A stretch of DNA of 64,000 bases from Rhizohabitans arisaemae (GCF_025996515.1 NZ_BLRH01000035.1:744001-808000), one strand, 5' to 3'. Positions 18,806 through 27,578 are shown, counted from the first letter of the stretch. Notes: a model not told the origin generated them from the letters alone. Numbers and translations: made by a program.

Positions 18806-18818
18806 ACGCCGGTGAAAG
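18806..18818 (-). other. Leader motif shared with 5582-5594
   Basis: The plus-strand 13-mer ACGCCGGTGAAAG occurs here, 178 bases before the glycosyltransferase start, and at 5582-5594, 85 bases before the GH26-like gene. In both cases the gene is on the minus strand and CCTGA lies a few bases to the left on the plus strand. It may be part of a common RNA element or binding site. Confidence 0.35.
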
Positions 18819-18876
18819 GTGTCACCGCCGGATGACACAGCTGGGGAACACGGGTGACCGCTCCTGACGACGCACT

Positions 18877-19962
18877 TCAGGGACGGTTTGGCGCACGTAG
18901 CCGGGCGAAGCCCTTCAGCACCCGATCGGCTCGCCGGTAGAGGCCGGGGTGGCTGAGCACCAGGGCTCGGGTCCGGACGAACGGAACCCGGCCCAGCCAA
19001 TGCGCCGAGGCGGCGAGTGAAGGCCGGGAAATCCGGCCCTCCGCGACCGATGATTGGCCGCTTTTAAGCCAGCCTTTGTATTCTTTGCCGCCTTTGCCCA
19101 TATCGATGGAATGCAGTCCGGCCTGTGCCGCTGCTTCGGCAAGCCGGAGATGGTGCACCATTCCGGGGGAATAGCCGGAGTAGGCGTCATCGTACGCCGG
19201 GAACCACCCAACAAGTGTGTGTTTTGTGCGCAAACCGAAGTGTCCTGCGATAGGAGTGTCGCCTGCGTAGAGCATCGTGAGGCATCCGGCGAAATCCTCG
19301 CTCCGGTGCCGGTGCGTCTCCTTCAGGAGCGCGACGATCCACGGCCGGGCGAACCGGTCCACCCGGCCGGTCCTGCGGTACTGGTCCGACTTCCAGCGCA
19401 TCAGCCGATCGAGGAGGGCGGGGTCCGCCGCGGCCCAGACGAATCGGAGCTCGCCGTGCTCCCGGCCGAGCTTGCGCTCCTTGTAGCGGATGGTCTTGAA
19501 ATTCTTGGGCGACGCGGCCCGCACCGTCTCGGCCCAGGTCTCGAAACCGGAGGTGAGGTCCATCACCGGCACCGGGTGCACACCGGACTGGTACGGGGCG
19601 AACGCCCGCTGCCCGGGGACCAGGTGGTCGAACTCGAAGACGTTCAATCCACATCCGCGGAGCAGCTCCCGGCCGTCCAGCTCCAGGTCCCGATCGCTGA
19701 TGACCGCGTGGCAGGTGGTGAGGAACCCGCCGAGGGGGCGGCCGATGCCAAATGGATGTCGCTCATACGGGAAAAATCCGACTATGTCGGGACCGTCGTT
19801 GATCACGGCCACCCGGACGTGGTCGCGCAGGGCTCCCATCGCCAGGGTGAACTCCACCGACAGAAAGGCGTTGTCGAGTGACGGAGTGGACCCCTGGAGC
19901 TCCCGCCACCGCCTCCTCTCGCGCTCACCTAGGTCGTTCGGGTGAGTGACGGTGATCTGCAC
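18877..19962 (-). CDS. BioF2-like GNAT family acyltransferase, copy 2
   Basis: The 361-residue protein begins at GTG 19962 behind a strong GGAGG with nine-base spacing. It aligns along its length with the protein at 9254-10339: NAFLSVEFTLAMGALRD, IVGFFPYERHPFGIGRP, LMRWKSDQYRRTGRVDRF, GHFGLRTKHTLVGWFPAYDD, YSPGMVHHLRLAEAAAQAGLHSIDMGKGGKEYKGW. The pair probably acylates different positions or precursors of the same glycan. It is the first clear gene of the minus-strand glycan run; 248 bp separate it from the next gene, so it may have its own transcript. Confidence 0.82.
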   Translation of the reverse strand: MQITVTHPNDLGERERRRWRELQGSTPSLDNAFLSVEFTLAMGALRDHVRVAVINDGPDIVGFFPYERHPFGIGRPLGGFLTTCHAVISDRDLELDGRELLRGCGLNVFEFDHLVPGQRAFAPYQSGVHPVPVMDLTSGFETWAETVRAASPKNFKTIRYKERKLGREHGELRFVWAAADPALLDRLMRWKSDQYRRTGRVDRFARPWIVALLKETHRHRSEDFAGCLTMLYAGDTPIAGHFGLRTKHTLVGWFPAYDDAYSGYSPGMVHHLRLAEAAAQAGLHSIDMGKGGKEYKGWLKSGQSSVAEGRISRPSLAASAHWLGRVPFVRTRALVLSHPGLYRRADRVLKGFARLRAPNRP

Positions 19963-20049
19963 CGGTCGATGCCTCCTTGTGGAAATCCTCGGCGTTGGCC
20001 CGGGGGTTGGGTCTCCGTCAGGCCGGTCTCCGCCGGAAGCGGATCTCGG

Positions 20050-20466
20050 TCAGCGGCTCTCGACGTCCGCGGTCGCGGTCCGGGCCTTGACGGACGGCGA
20101 GAGCGCGCCCATGGCCCAGAGGAAGCCGCTGACGGCGGCGACGACGATCACTCCGACCTGGGGGGACCACGCGTCGAAGGCGAGCATGCCCGCCGCCGTC
20201 GCGGTGTTCACGACGACGCTCGTGGCCGTACCGATCACCAGGGCGGACTGGAGGTCCCGGCCGCGCGCCGCTCCGGCGGCCGCGAGTCCCGGGAGGACGA
20301 GCAGGAAGACGAGGGCGCACGCCGCCCTGATCGGGCTCGCCACGTCGGCGAGCACCAGGGCGGCTCCGGCTGCGGAGGCGACCAGGGCGACCCCCACGGC
20401 GAACCACCGCAATCGGCGAACGATGCCTTGCACTCCCGCACTCCGTAGTGAGCATTGCGAAACCAT
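20050..20466 (-). CDS. Small four-helix membrane protein of unknown function
   Basis: The 138-residue protein has about four hydrophobic segments (WFAVGVALVASAAGAALVLA; ACALVFLLVLPGLAAAG; a Gly/Thr/Val-rich third; VGVIVVAAVSGFLWAMGAL) and a short charged C-terminus. I recognise no family. An alternative GTG start at 20433, preceded by CGGAG, would give 127 residues. It may be a remnant or small partner of the glycan machinery that follows on the same strand. Confidence 0.55.
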   Translation of the reverse strand: MVSQCSLRSAGVQGIVRRLRWFAVGVALVASAAGAALVLADVASPIRAACALVFLLVLPGLAAAGAARGRDLQSALVIGTATSVVVNTATAAGMLAFDAWSPQVGVIVVAAVSGFLWAMGALSPSVKARTATADVESR

Positions 20467-20584
20467 ATCCGTGGACGCTCGCCGCTCCTATGGGAACAAC
20501 GTTGTCGGTCATCCCCAATGGGGATGCTTATTGACTCATTATGGTTTACCGGATCACAGATAAAACCTGTAGCTGGTGCACGAT

Positions 20585-22102
20585 TTAATGTGAATTTTCG
20601 TCCTCTGTCGGGTCTGTTCCGGACGGGAGGGGGGCCGGGGATTCCCCGTGCCAGGCGAGCTCACAGTGGGAGTCACCGCCGTCGGAGAAGATCGTGATCG
20701 TCGCGGCGCCCGGGGCCGAAAGATCCGTCACGGTGATCGAGAGCGTGACGTCCGCACCGCGGCCGAGCCGTCCCCCGCCCGGGGAGACCACGGCGTCGCC
20801 GCGGACCACGGCGCTCCACGAGACGGCCGCGTGCCTCGCGGTGAGCGTCATCGTGCCGAGGCCCAGCTCGTCGACCGGGTCCGGGCAGTCCACGGCGAGT
20901 ACGGCGCGGCGTGGCGGCCTGGGCGAGGCGGTGGGCCTGGGCGCCGGGGTCCTGGACGGGCGCAGGATCGGACGCCGGGTCGCCCGGGACGTCGGAGCCG
21001 GCGGCCGGGGGGCCGCCTGCACCCGGGTCGGACCGGGGTCGGGACGGAGTGCGTCCTTCGGGCCGGGAGCCGGGCGGTCGGCCGACGGGGTGCCGGCGGG
21101 CGGGTACGGCGCCGCCGGGGGCTTGGCCGCCTGGACGGAGCCGGGTGGGTTCTGCTGGGCGGCGCCCACCGCCGCGACCCCGAACATCACCGCGAACAGC
21201 CCGGCGACCGAGACCGCGATCGGGCCGGGGCGGCGGCCCGCCGGCCGTACGGAATGATCGCGGACGACGGGGAAGCCGTTCGCGGCGAACCCGCCGGCCC
21301 GCCCGCCGGCGGGGCGCGTCCGCGGGGGTCGCGGTGCGTCCGCGGCGTCGGCGACCTTCCGCCCCAGCGACAGCGGCGGCCGGCGCGGCGGCACCGCCGC
21401 CAGCAAGGCGGCCGCCGAGACGTGCCGGCGCCGGGCCAGGTCGCACACCGCGCATCGGACCACGTGGCGGGTGACCCGCTTGCGGCGCAGCGGTCGCAGC
21501 CCTCTGGTCTCGGCGGCCATCGCCTCCATCAGGACGGCCAGGTCGGGGCACCTGGTCATGCCCGGGCCGGTCAGCACGTCGGCGGCGGCCGCCCGCTCCA
21601 GCCGCTCCCCGGCCCGGGCGAGGATCAGGCCCGTCCGCTTCGAACTCGTCCCGAGCACCGCGGCGGCCTCGGCGACGCCGAGGCCGTGCCGCGCCACCAG
21701 GATCAAGACCTCCCGCTCCTGCGGCGCCATCGCCCGCAGCGTCTCGGAAACCGTCCGGGCCGGTTCCGCGACGGGTGCCTCCTCCGCGACCGGGCTCCGG
21801 CCGTTCGACGTCCCCGAGGGAGGGAGGGGCCGCCCGAGCAGCCGGGCCCGGGTCATCGCGTAGAGCCAGGGCCGGAACCGCCCGAGGTCGGTGAGCCGGT
21901 GGATGTGCCCCGCGACGCCGGCCAACGTGTGCCGGACCGCCTCCGCCGCGCCCGCGTCGTCGTAGAGGATCGCGTGGCAGTAGTCGTAGAGGCGTTCGCC
22001 GTAGGCGTCGTAGAGCTCCGCGGTTGCCTGCGGCTCGCCCCGCCGCAGCGACTCGGCGAGCTCACGTTCCTCGGCATGTCCGACAACTCGCCAACCAGGC
22101 AC
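20585..22102 (-). CDS. ECF-type sigma factor fused to zinc-finger, transmembrane and extracytoplasmic domains
   Basis: GTG 22102 follows GGGGGAGGA and gives 505 residues. Residues about 10-90 resemble sigma region 2 (ELAESLRRGEPQATAELYDAYGERLYDYCHAIL; RPWLYAMTRARLLG). Residues 120-185 resemble region 4 (MAPQEREVLILVARHGLGVAEAAAVLGTSSKRTGLILARAGERL). A RHVVRCAVCDLARRR segment resembles the HXXXCXXC anti-sigma zinc motif. A hydrophobic helix (IAVSVAGLFAVMFGVAAVGA) and a Pro/Thr-rich stalk lead to a C-terminal domain about 100 residues long. A sigma factor and its anti-sigma function thus sit on one membrane-tethered chain. No separate anti-sigma gene is adjacent. Confidence 0.8.
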   Translation of the reverse strand: MPGWRVVGHAEERELAESLRRGEPQATAELYDAYGERLYDYCHAILYDDAGAAEAVRHTLAGVAGHIHRLTDLGRFRPWLYAMTRARLLGRPLPPSGTSNGRSPVAEEAPVAEPARTVSETLRAMAPQEREVLILVARHGLGVAEAAAVLGTSSKRTGLILARAGERLERAAAADVLTGPGMTRCPDLAVLMEAMAAETRGLRPLRRKRVTRHVVRCAVCDLARRRHVSAAALLAAVPPRRPPLSLGRKVADAADAPRPPRTRPAGGRAGGFAANGFPVVRDHSVRPAGRRPGPIAVSVAGLFAVMFGVAAVGAAQQNPPGSVQAAKPPAAPYPPAGTPSADRPAPGPKDALRPDPGPTRVQAAPRPPAPTSRATRRPILRPSRTPAPRPTASPRPPRRAVLAVDCPDPVDELGLGTMTLTARHAAVSWSAVVRGDAVVSPGGGRLGRGADVTLSITVTDLSAPGAATITIFSDGGDSHCELAWHGESPAPLPSGTDPTEDENSH

Positions 22103-22548
22103 AGGTCCTCCCCCAGGCTAGGGGCCGGCCACCACGGAATCAGCTGGGGTTCACCTGGCCCACACCGCTATGACGCCCGGTTTACTCAGTGGGTTGACTT
22201 CGACCCTAATGACATGACTTATGAGGGCAATGTGACTGATGGGAAAAATAGCGAGGTATAACCAATCAGCCTGAGATCTCGCCGGACATTAAGGGAATTA
22301 TCAAATAATTGATGGATCGTTCCTACCTGGGCGGATTTCGGAGACAAGCGCTGGAGAAGGCGCCGGCCGGTCCCGGCTCCACCGCGGCACGTCGCCGGGC
22401 CTTGACCGTGACAGCCCCGTCGAGACGCGTTCGGGTGACCCGGATGGTTTTCACGCTTCAGGTCTGGTCCGCGCCGAGTGTCGCCGTACGGCGTCCGATC
22501 GCATGCCGGGGCGGGTCGCGCGATCGGCCGGGCGACGCCCGGCCGGGA
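22103..22548. other. Non-coding gap
   Basis: This 446-bp gap lies between the sigma-like gene start and the VWA gene stop. It includes a comparatively AT-rich stretch (about 22190-22320). TTGACT near 22195 on the plus strand lacks a convincing -10 and no gene follows. I see no structured RNA or gene here. Confidence 0.5.
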
Positions 22549-25200
22549 TCACTGGTTCGTCGACGCGGGGGTGGTCGTGGAGGGCTTGGGGCAGTTGGGG
22601 GCGCAAAGCCGGCGGGAGATGCCCTCCAGGAAGAACTGCGCGACCTGCTTGATGTCGGTGGCCACGTAGGCGTCGCCGTTCGTGGCCTGGGCGATCGCCG
22701 CCATCCGCTCCTTGCCGGCCACGGCGTCCTGGCCGAAGGCGATGATCAGGATGCTGACGGGGCGGCTCTTGTCGAACTGCGCCTTGAGCTTCTTCAGCAG
22801 CTGCTCGTCGGTGAGGCCGCCGCCGGGGTCGTCGTTGCCCTGGCCGTCGGTGAGGACGAGGATGGTGTTGATCTTATCGGGCTGGTAGCCCGCCACCATC
22901 TCCTCGTACGCCGCGGCGAGCGTGTCGTTCAGCCCGGTGTCCCCGTTCTGCTTGGCCTGGATCTGCCCGAGCCGCTGGTTGATGAACTCCCGGCGGGTCA
23001 TCCCCTCCACCTTGCCGCCGAGCGGTCCCACCTTGACGAACTCCCGGTGGTCCACCCCCTGGCCGTCCAGATGCGTGGAGAACTCCCAGACGCCGATCTC
23101 GGACTTGTCGTTGAACCGCTTCATCCCCTCGACGGCGGTCCCGGCGATCGCCTGCATCCGGGTCAGGTTCGTGCCGGGTACGGGCAGCGCCATCGTGCCC
23201 GAGACGTCGAGCAGCGCCAGCATCCGGGTGCCGAGGTTGAGCCTGCTCCACGCCTGAGCGATCTTGTTGACGGTGCCCGCGCTCGGCTTGCCGATGGCGC
23301 CCAGCGGCTTGGTGTCGATCCCGGCGCTCTTGGCGACCGCCTCACCCGCCTTGCCGTCGGCCGTACGGAACCCGGCCTTCTGCAGGATCCCCCGGCCCTC
23401 GGCGCCGACGAGCTTGGCGCGGAACGCCTCCGCGGCCTTCTTCTTGGCCGGGTCCTCGGCGGCGACCACGTAGGGGTAGTCCAGGCTGAGGGTGCCGTCC
23501 GAGGGGTAGAGCGCGACCGCGGGGTCGGCCGGCTTGGACTGGTTGAACGCCCACACGTCCCGCTCGGACACCAGGCCGAGCGGAGCGCGCTTGGACGGCT
23601 TGCCGAACGTCGAGAAGAGTTTCTCCGCGCTCTGCACCGAGGACTGCGAGAGCTGCTTGAGCACCCCGGCCAGCTGCTCCTGGGCGCCCGGGGTGTCCCC
23701 CAGGGCACCGGCGCCGGCGACGATCGCGCCGAGGCCGGCCGCGTTCCGGGCCGGGTCGGGGGTGAGGAGCCGGATCTGCGTGGACTCGGTGGCGCCGAAG
23801 GAGTGGACCAGCTCCATCAGTTTGGCCCAGCCGGGCTCGGGAAGCCGCTCGGCCAGCGCGTCCGCCGCGGACTTGGCGGTGGCCATGACGATCGGCGAAC
23901 TGGCGATCGAGGGGGAGGAGGCGATGACCGACGAGATCGCCTTGCTCTTGGCGCTCGCCGCCAGCCGCGCCGCCCAGAGGCTCGAATCGGGGATCCAGAC
24001 GTCCGCGGTGAGCGTCTCGCTCGCCCCCGCGAGCCCGCTCACCACCCGGGAGGAGTCGACCTTGCCCACGGTGACGGCGTAGCAGCCGGGCTTGTTGAAC
24101 TTCTCCGCGATCTCGGCCACCGCGGGGCGGATGTCGGGGGAGGTGGTGACCTTGAGCGCGATCGGGGAACCCTCGGGGCACCCGGTCTCATCGGCCACGA
24201 GGACGTACGCGGCGACCGCCAGGAGAACGGCGAGCGCCACGGCGCTGGTGAGGGCCACCAGGATCTTGGCGCCTCCGCCGGAGCGTTTCGTCCGGCGGGA
24301 ACGCCCGCGGTCGCCCGGGTCGGTGTCGCCGTCTGCCCGCCGGCCGCGGGACCGGCCGGACCTGGGCTCGTCCTCGTAGTCGTCCCCGCCCCGGGGGCCG
24401 TCCTCGCGCTCGCCGAGGAAGGCGTAGCGCCGTTCCGGCTCCTCGCCCGCGGGTTCGGTACGGCCGACGGGCGGGTGCTCGCCCGTGCGGTCGCGGACGG
24501 GGGCCGGCTCGTATCCCCGGGCGGGGTCGGGTCCCTGACCGGTCTCGATCGGGACGCGGTAGGCGGGGTGGATCGTCGGCTCGTCGTATCGCTCGTCGGG
24601 GGAGGCGATCCGGTACTCGCCGGTGCTCTCGTTGAACCCCGCGTCGTACTGCGGACGGTCCTGTTGCGGCGTGCCGTACTCGCGGCTGAACTGGTCGTCG
24701 TAGTACGCGCCGCCCGCGGGTCCGGAGGGTTCCGAGCCGTGGGGCCGCTCTGAGCCGTACGCCTGATCTGAGCCGTAGGGCTGATTGGAGCCGTAAGGCT
24801 GGTCCGTGCCGTAGGGCTGGTTCGTGCCGTAAGGCTGATGCGCTCCATACGGACCCTGGTGATCCGAGCCGTAGGGTTGACTTGATCCGTAAGTCTGACC
24901 TGAGCCGTAGGTGTTGTCAGAGCCATAGGCCGGATCCGTACCGCCATAGGCAGGATCCGCACCATAGGAGCGATCTAAGCCGTAATTGCCGTCTGCCCCA
25001 TAAGGCTGGTTTGAGCCGTAGGTGCCGTCGGAGCCGTAGGCCGGATCTCCGGTGTAGGGACGGCCGGAACCATAGGGCTGGTCCGCCTGGATCGGGCCCG
25101 TGTTCGGGCCCGTGTAGTCGAGGTCGGGGTGCTGGCGACCCGAGTTCGGCTGATCGGGGTATGGATAACCTTGATCATCGTTTCGGTGGCGTCCGCCCAC
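22549..25200 (-). CDS. Membrane-anchored protein with binding-protein-like domain and C-terminal VWA domain
   Basis: GTG 25200 follows GAGGA and opens an 883-residue protein. Residues 1-160 are Tyr/Gly-rich repeats (PYGSDQ, PYGTNQ). Charged linkers lead to one TM helix near residues 316-340 (ILVALTSAVALAVLLAVAAYVLV). Outside, about 345-655 resembles an ABC-type solute-binding domain (IALKVTTSPDIRPAVAEIAEKFN; TADVWIPDSSLWAARLA). Residues about 655-870 form a von Willebrand A domain with the MIDAS start MLALLDVSGTM and TILVLTDGQGND. Similar proteins occur in Actinobacteria, but their role is poorly defined. It may sense or gather a ligand at the cell surface and make metal-dependent contacts. 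Confidence 0.82.
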   Translation of the reverse strand: MGGRHRNDDQGYPYPDQPNSGRQHPDLDYTGPNTGPIQADQPYGSGRPYTGDPAYGSDGTYGSNQPYGADGNYGLDRSYGADPAYGGTDPAYGSDNTYGSGQTYGSSQPYGSDHQGPYGAHQPYGTNQPYGTDQPYGSNQPYGSDQAYGSERPHGSEPSGPAGGAYYDDQFSREYGTPQQDRPQYDAGFNESTGEYRIASPDERYDEPTIHPAYRVPIETGQGPDPARGYEPAPVRDRTGEHPPVGRTEPAGEEPERRYAFLGEREDGPRGGDDYEDEPRSGRSRGRRADGDTDPGDRGRSRRTKRSGGGAKILVALTSAVALAVLLAVAAYVLVADETGCPEGSPIALKVTTSPDIRPAVAEIAEKFNKPGCYAVTVGKVDSSRVVSGLAGASETLTADVWIPDSSLWAARLAASAKSKAISSVIASSPSIASSPIVMATAKSAADALAERLPEPGWAKLMELVHSFGATESTQIRLLTPDPARNAAGLGAIVAGAGALGDTPGAQEQLAGVLKQLSQSSVQSAEKLFSTFGKPSKRAPLGLVSERDVWAFNQSKPADPAVALYPSDGTLSLDYPYVVAAEDPAKKKAAEAFRAKLVGAEGRGILQKAGFRTADGKAGEAVAKSAGIDTKPLGAIGKPSAGTVNKIAQAWSRLNLGTRMLALLDVSGTMALPVPGTNLTRMQAIAGTAVEGMKRFNDKSEIGVWEFSTHLDGQGVDHREFVKVGPLGGKVEGMTRREFINQRLGQIQAKQNGDTGLNDTLAAAYEEMVAGYQPDKINTILVLTDGQGNDDPGGGLTDEQLLKKLKAQFDKSRPVSILIIAFGQDAVAGKERMAAIAQATNGDAYVATDIKQVAQFFLEGISRRLCAPNCPKPSTTTPASTNQ
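24735..25090 (-). repeat. Degenerate 18-bp repeats coding PYGS(D/N)Q
   Basis: Around twenty imperfect units with a core like gagccgtagggctg run across the 5' part of the VWA gene. They encode alternating PYGSDQ, AYGSDN and PYGTNQ motifs. The cytoplasmic position before the TM helix suggests a flexible, possibly phase-separating or binding tail. Confidence 0.8.
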
Positions 25201-25378
25201 GAGTGTCCTCTTCGTTCTACCGTTCCCTCAGCGGAGAGACCTTTAGGAAGCTTATGGCGTAATGCTTACGGAACCATACTGTCATCCAATAGGTCGGCAA
25301 AATGGCCATCCTACTGCGACGACTACGCTACGCGTTCGTAATCGTACTCAGGGTGTCCGGCTCCGAACGCGATACATC

Positions 25379-25406
25379 TTGACACTCACCCCGGTACCGA
25401 TACGCT
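25379..25406 (+). promoter_or_regulatory. Sigma70-like promoter for the ABC ATPase gene
   Basis: TTGACA (25379-25384) and TACGCT (25401-25406) are separated by 16 bp and lie 40 bp before the ATG at 25446. GGAG at 25434-25437 gives a ribosome site eight bases from the start. Confidence 0.6.
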
Positions 25407-25445
25407 GAGGGGACGCGATATGTCGTGTTACGGGAGTACGGGGCG

Positions 25446-26384
25446 ATGTCCGCCATAGAGGCACGAGAGCTGGTCAAGACCTACGGTACGCGTGTCCAAG
25501 CCCTGGCGGGCGTCACATTCACCGCGGCCGCCGGATCGGTCTGCGCGCTGCTCGGCCGCGGCGGCGCCGGGAAATCCACCACAGTCAAGATCTTGACCAC
25601 GTTGATCAGCCCGGACTCCGGGGAGGCGTCCGTCGCCGGATTCGACATCCGCCGCGCCCCCGACCAGGTCCGCCATGTCATCGGCGTCGTCCGCCAAGCC
25701 GTCGGGGACGGGCGGCGGACCGCCCGCGAGAACCTGCTCAAGCAAGGCGCGGGGTACGGCTTGCGCGGCGCGCTCCTGACCGCCCGGGTGGACGAGCTCC
25801 TGGAGCGGTTCAGCCTGACCGAGGAGGCCAACCGCCCCGTCCGGGGTTACTCCCGGGCCCTGCGCTGCCGCCTGGACATCGCGATGCAGCTGGTGCATCG
25901 GCCGGACGTGCTCTTCCTCGACGAGCCCTCCGCCGGGCTGGACAGAGCCGCCCGGTACGGACTCTGGGCCGAGCTCACCGGCCTCACCCGGGACCACGGC
26001 CTCACCATCCTCTTCGCCACCGGCGAGCGCGAGGAAGCCGAGCTCAACGCCCACCGCGTGGTCATCGTGGACCGCGGGAGGATCGTCGCTTCCGGCGCGC
26101 TGCAGGAGCTCACCGGGAGCCTTCGCGGCGACGCGATCCACATCAGGCTCACCCAGCCCGCCAGGAACGGGGAGATCCGCCGCGCTCTGGAGGAGCTGAG
26201 CGAGGTCGCCGAGGTCGTCGTCAACGGCCGCGTGCTCTACGCCCACGTCGACGACGGCGTCCGCGACGCGCCCGTGGTGGCGAGCGCCCTGGAGGCCGAG
26301 GGCCTCACCGTCGCGGCCATCACCGTCGGCCGCCCCTCCCTGGACGACGTCCACTTCCGCCGCACCGGCCGCCAGCTGTACTGA
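25446..26384 (+). CDS. Lone ABC transporter ATPase of the DrrA type with degenerate motifs
   Basis: The 312-residue protein has an intact Walker A Lys (GRGGAGKST, 37-45), Q-loop (Q84), Walker B VLFLDEP (155-161) and D-loop (SAGLD). The signature motif, YSGGMRRRLD in drug-exporter ATPases, reads YSRALRCRLD (135-144), losing both glycines. The H-loop His, often Gln in DrrA-type proteins, is Gly193 (FATGEREEAE). The C-terminal DrrA-type regulatory region is present. No permease gene is near. It may bind ATP without normal dimer-driven hydrolysis, and could act as a regulator or be decaying. A good promoter suggests it is expressed. Confidence 0.88.
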   Translation: MSAIEARELVKTYGTRVQALAGVTFTAAAGSVCALLGRGGAGKSTTVKILTTLISPDSGEASVAGFDIRRAPDQVRHVIGVVRQAVGDGRRTARENLLKQGAGYGLRGALLTARVDELLERFSLTEEANRPVRGYSRALRCRLDIAMQLVHRPDVLFLDEPSAGLDRAARYGLWAELTGLTRDHGLTILFATGEREEAELNAHRVVIVDRGRIVASGALQELTGSLRGDAIHIRLTQPARNGEIRRALEELSEVAEVVVNGRVLYAHVDDGVRDAPVVASALEAEGLTVAAITVGRPSLDDVHFRRTGRQLY

Positions 26385-26419
26385 GCCCCCGCCCGTACGG
26401 GCCGTACGGGCGGGGGCTC
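26383..26419. terminator. Bidirectional hairpin terminator
   Basis: A perfect 17-bp stem (26383-26399 with 26403-26419) closes a 3-base loop. It begins inside the ABC ATPase stop codon and lies 15 bp from the stop of the convergent DD-carboxypeptidase gene. There is no long T-run, as is usual in high-GC Actinobacteria. Confidence 0.8.
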
Positions 26420-26434
26420 GTCGATCCTTTTCGG

Positions 26435-27457
26435 TCAGGCGCTGTACGCCCAGTCGAGGAGATGGGCGGCGTCGTGGTACCGGGAGGCGGAGCTGTACTC
26501 GTCCAGGACGGCGCCGACGATGAGCCAGCCGTCCCGGTCGGCGGCGAACAGCAGGCAGAACCCGGCGGCGTTGGTGAACCCGGTCTTCACCCCGAGGGCG
26601 TCGGGGTAGGTGCGGAGCATGGCGTTGGTGTTCCGCCAGCTGTGCGCGTCACGGCCCGGCCCGGTGGGAAGGGTGTACCGCGACGTGTTCACGATCGAGG
26701 AGAAGACGGGGTCCAGGAGGGCGAGCCGCGCCAGCCGTACCTGGTCGGCGGCGGTGGACAGGCCCAGGCGGCCGTTGCGGTCGGGGTCCGGAAGCCCGTC
26801 GGGGTTCGCGTAGAAGGTCTGGTCCATCCCGAGTTCGGCGGCGTACCGGTTCATCTTGGCGACGAAGGCCTCCTGGCCGGGGCCGTAGGTACGGGCGAGG
26901 GCCTCGGCGGCGTCGCTCGCCGACTCCAGCATGAGCGCGTACAGCAGTTCCCGGGCCGTCAGGACTTCGCCGGCGCGCAGACCGGCGTGGGTGGCCCCGT
27001 TGGCCAGGGCGTGCCGGACGTCGGCCTGCGTGATCCGGATCTTGGTGTCCAGCCTGCCTTCCTGCAGCACGACGTAGGCGGTCATGACTTTGGTGAGGCT
27101 GGCCACGGGACGCTCTTCCCGGGCGTTCTTGGCGTAGACGGTCCGCCCGGTCTGGGCGTCGTACAGCAGGGCCGACCGGGCGTCGAGCGCGGGACGTCCC
27201 GGCGCCACATCCTCCTCGATCGGGATTTCGTCCGTGGGTACGGCGCCGAGCGCGGCTTCGAGGCCGGCGAGGGTGTCGGCGAACCCGTCGGGCCGTTCGC
27301 CGGGGAACCCGTCCTCGGGCCCGGCGGGGGGCCGGGGGTCGAGCGTGGTTCCGGGGTTGGCGGACGGCGACGCCAACGCGGGCGCGGCCGATACGCCGAT
27401 CAGCAGACCCATGAGCAAAACGATGACGATGTGTGCGATCCACACGGTACGTCGCAA
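26435..27457 (-). CDS. D-alanyl-D-alanine carboxypeptidase (S11 family), copy 1
   Basis: The most likely start is TTG 27457, placed right after GGGAGGA; it gives 340 residues with a typical signal peptide (RRTVWIAHIVIVLLMGLLIGVSAAPALA). The penicillin-binding fold shows SLTK (120-123, nucleophilic Ser120), SAS (179-181, in place of the usual SxN) and KTG (VKTGFTNAAGF). It should trim the terminal D-Ala of peptidoglycan stem peptides outside the cell. A second copy with long Gly-rich repeats lies at 46071-47696. The promoter lies about 130 bp upstream and is flanked by an inverted repeat. Confidence 0.9.
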   Translation of the reverse strand: MRRTVWIAHIVIVLLMGLLIGVSAAPALASPSANPGTTLDPRPPAGPEDGFPGERPDGFADTLAGLEAALGAVPTDEIPIEEDVAPGRPALDARSALLYDAQTGRTVYAKNAREERPVASLTKVMTAYVVLQEGRLDTKIRITQADVRHALANGATHAGLRAGEVLTARELLYALMLESASDAAEALARTYGPGQEAFVAKMNRYAAELGMDQTFYANPDGLPDPDRNGRLGLSTAADQVRLARLALLDPVFSSIVNTSRYTLPTGPGRDAHSWRNTNAMLRTYPDALGVKTGFTNAAGFCLLFAADRDGWLIVGAVLDEYSSASRYHDAAHLLDWAYSA

Positions 27458-27578
27458 GGTTCCTCCCGAAAGAGATCGAGGCTCGGGAAGTGTGACGGTC
27501 CGATCGCGGGGAGACGCCGATCGACGGCGTGGTTCACTCTCCCGGGTGATGAGGCGATCGCCCAAGCCCCTTGGGTGG

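Noticed and set aside
22190-22250. Plus-strand promoter at TTGACT
   Set aside because: The -10 region is poor and no plus-strand gene follows.
24735-25090. CRISPR-like array
   Set aside because: Units are 18-bp, contiguous, in frame and coding PYGS motifs; there are no spacers.
27561-27575. CCCAAG-CCC-CTTGGG as a terminator
   Set aside because: A 6-bp stem in the leader of the DD-carboxypeptidase, not after any gene; probably incidental.
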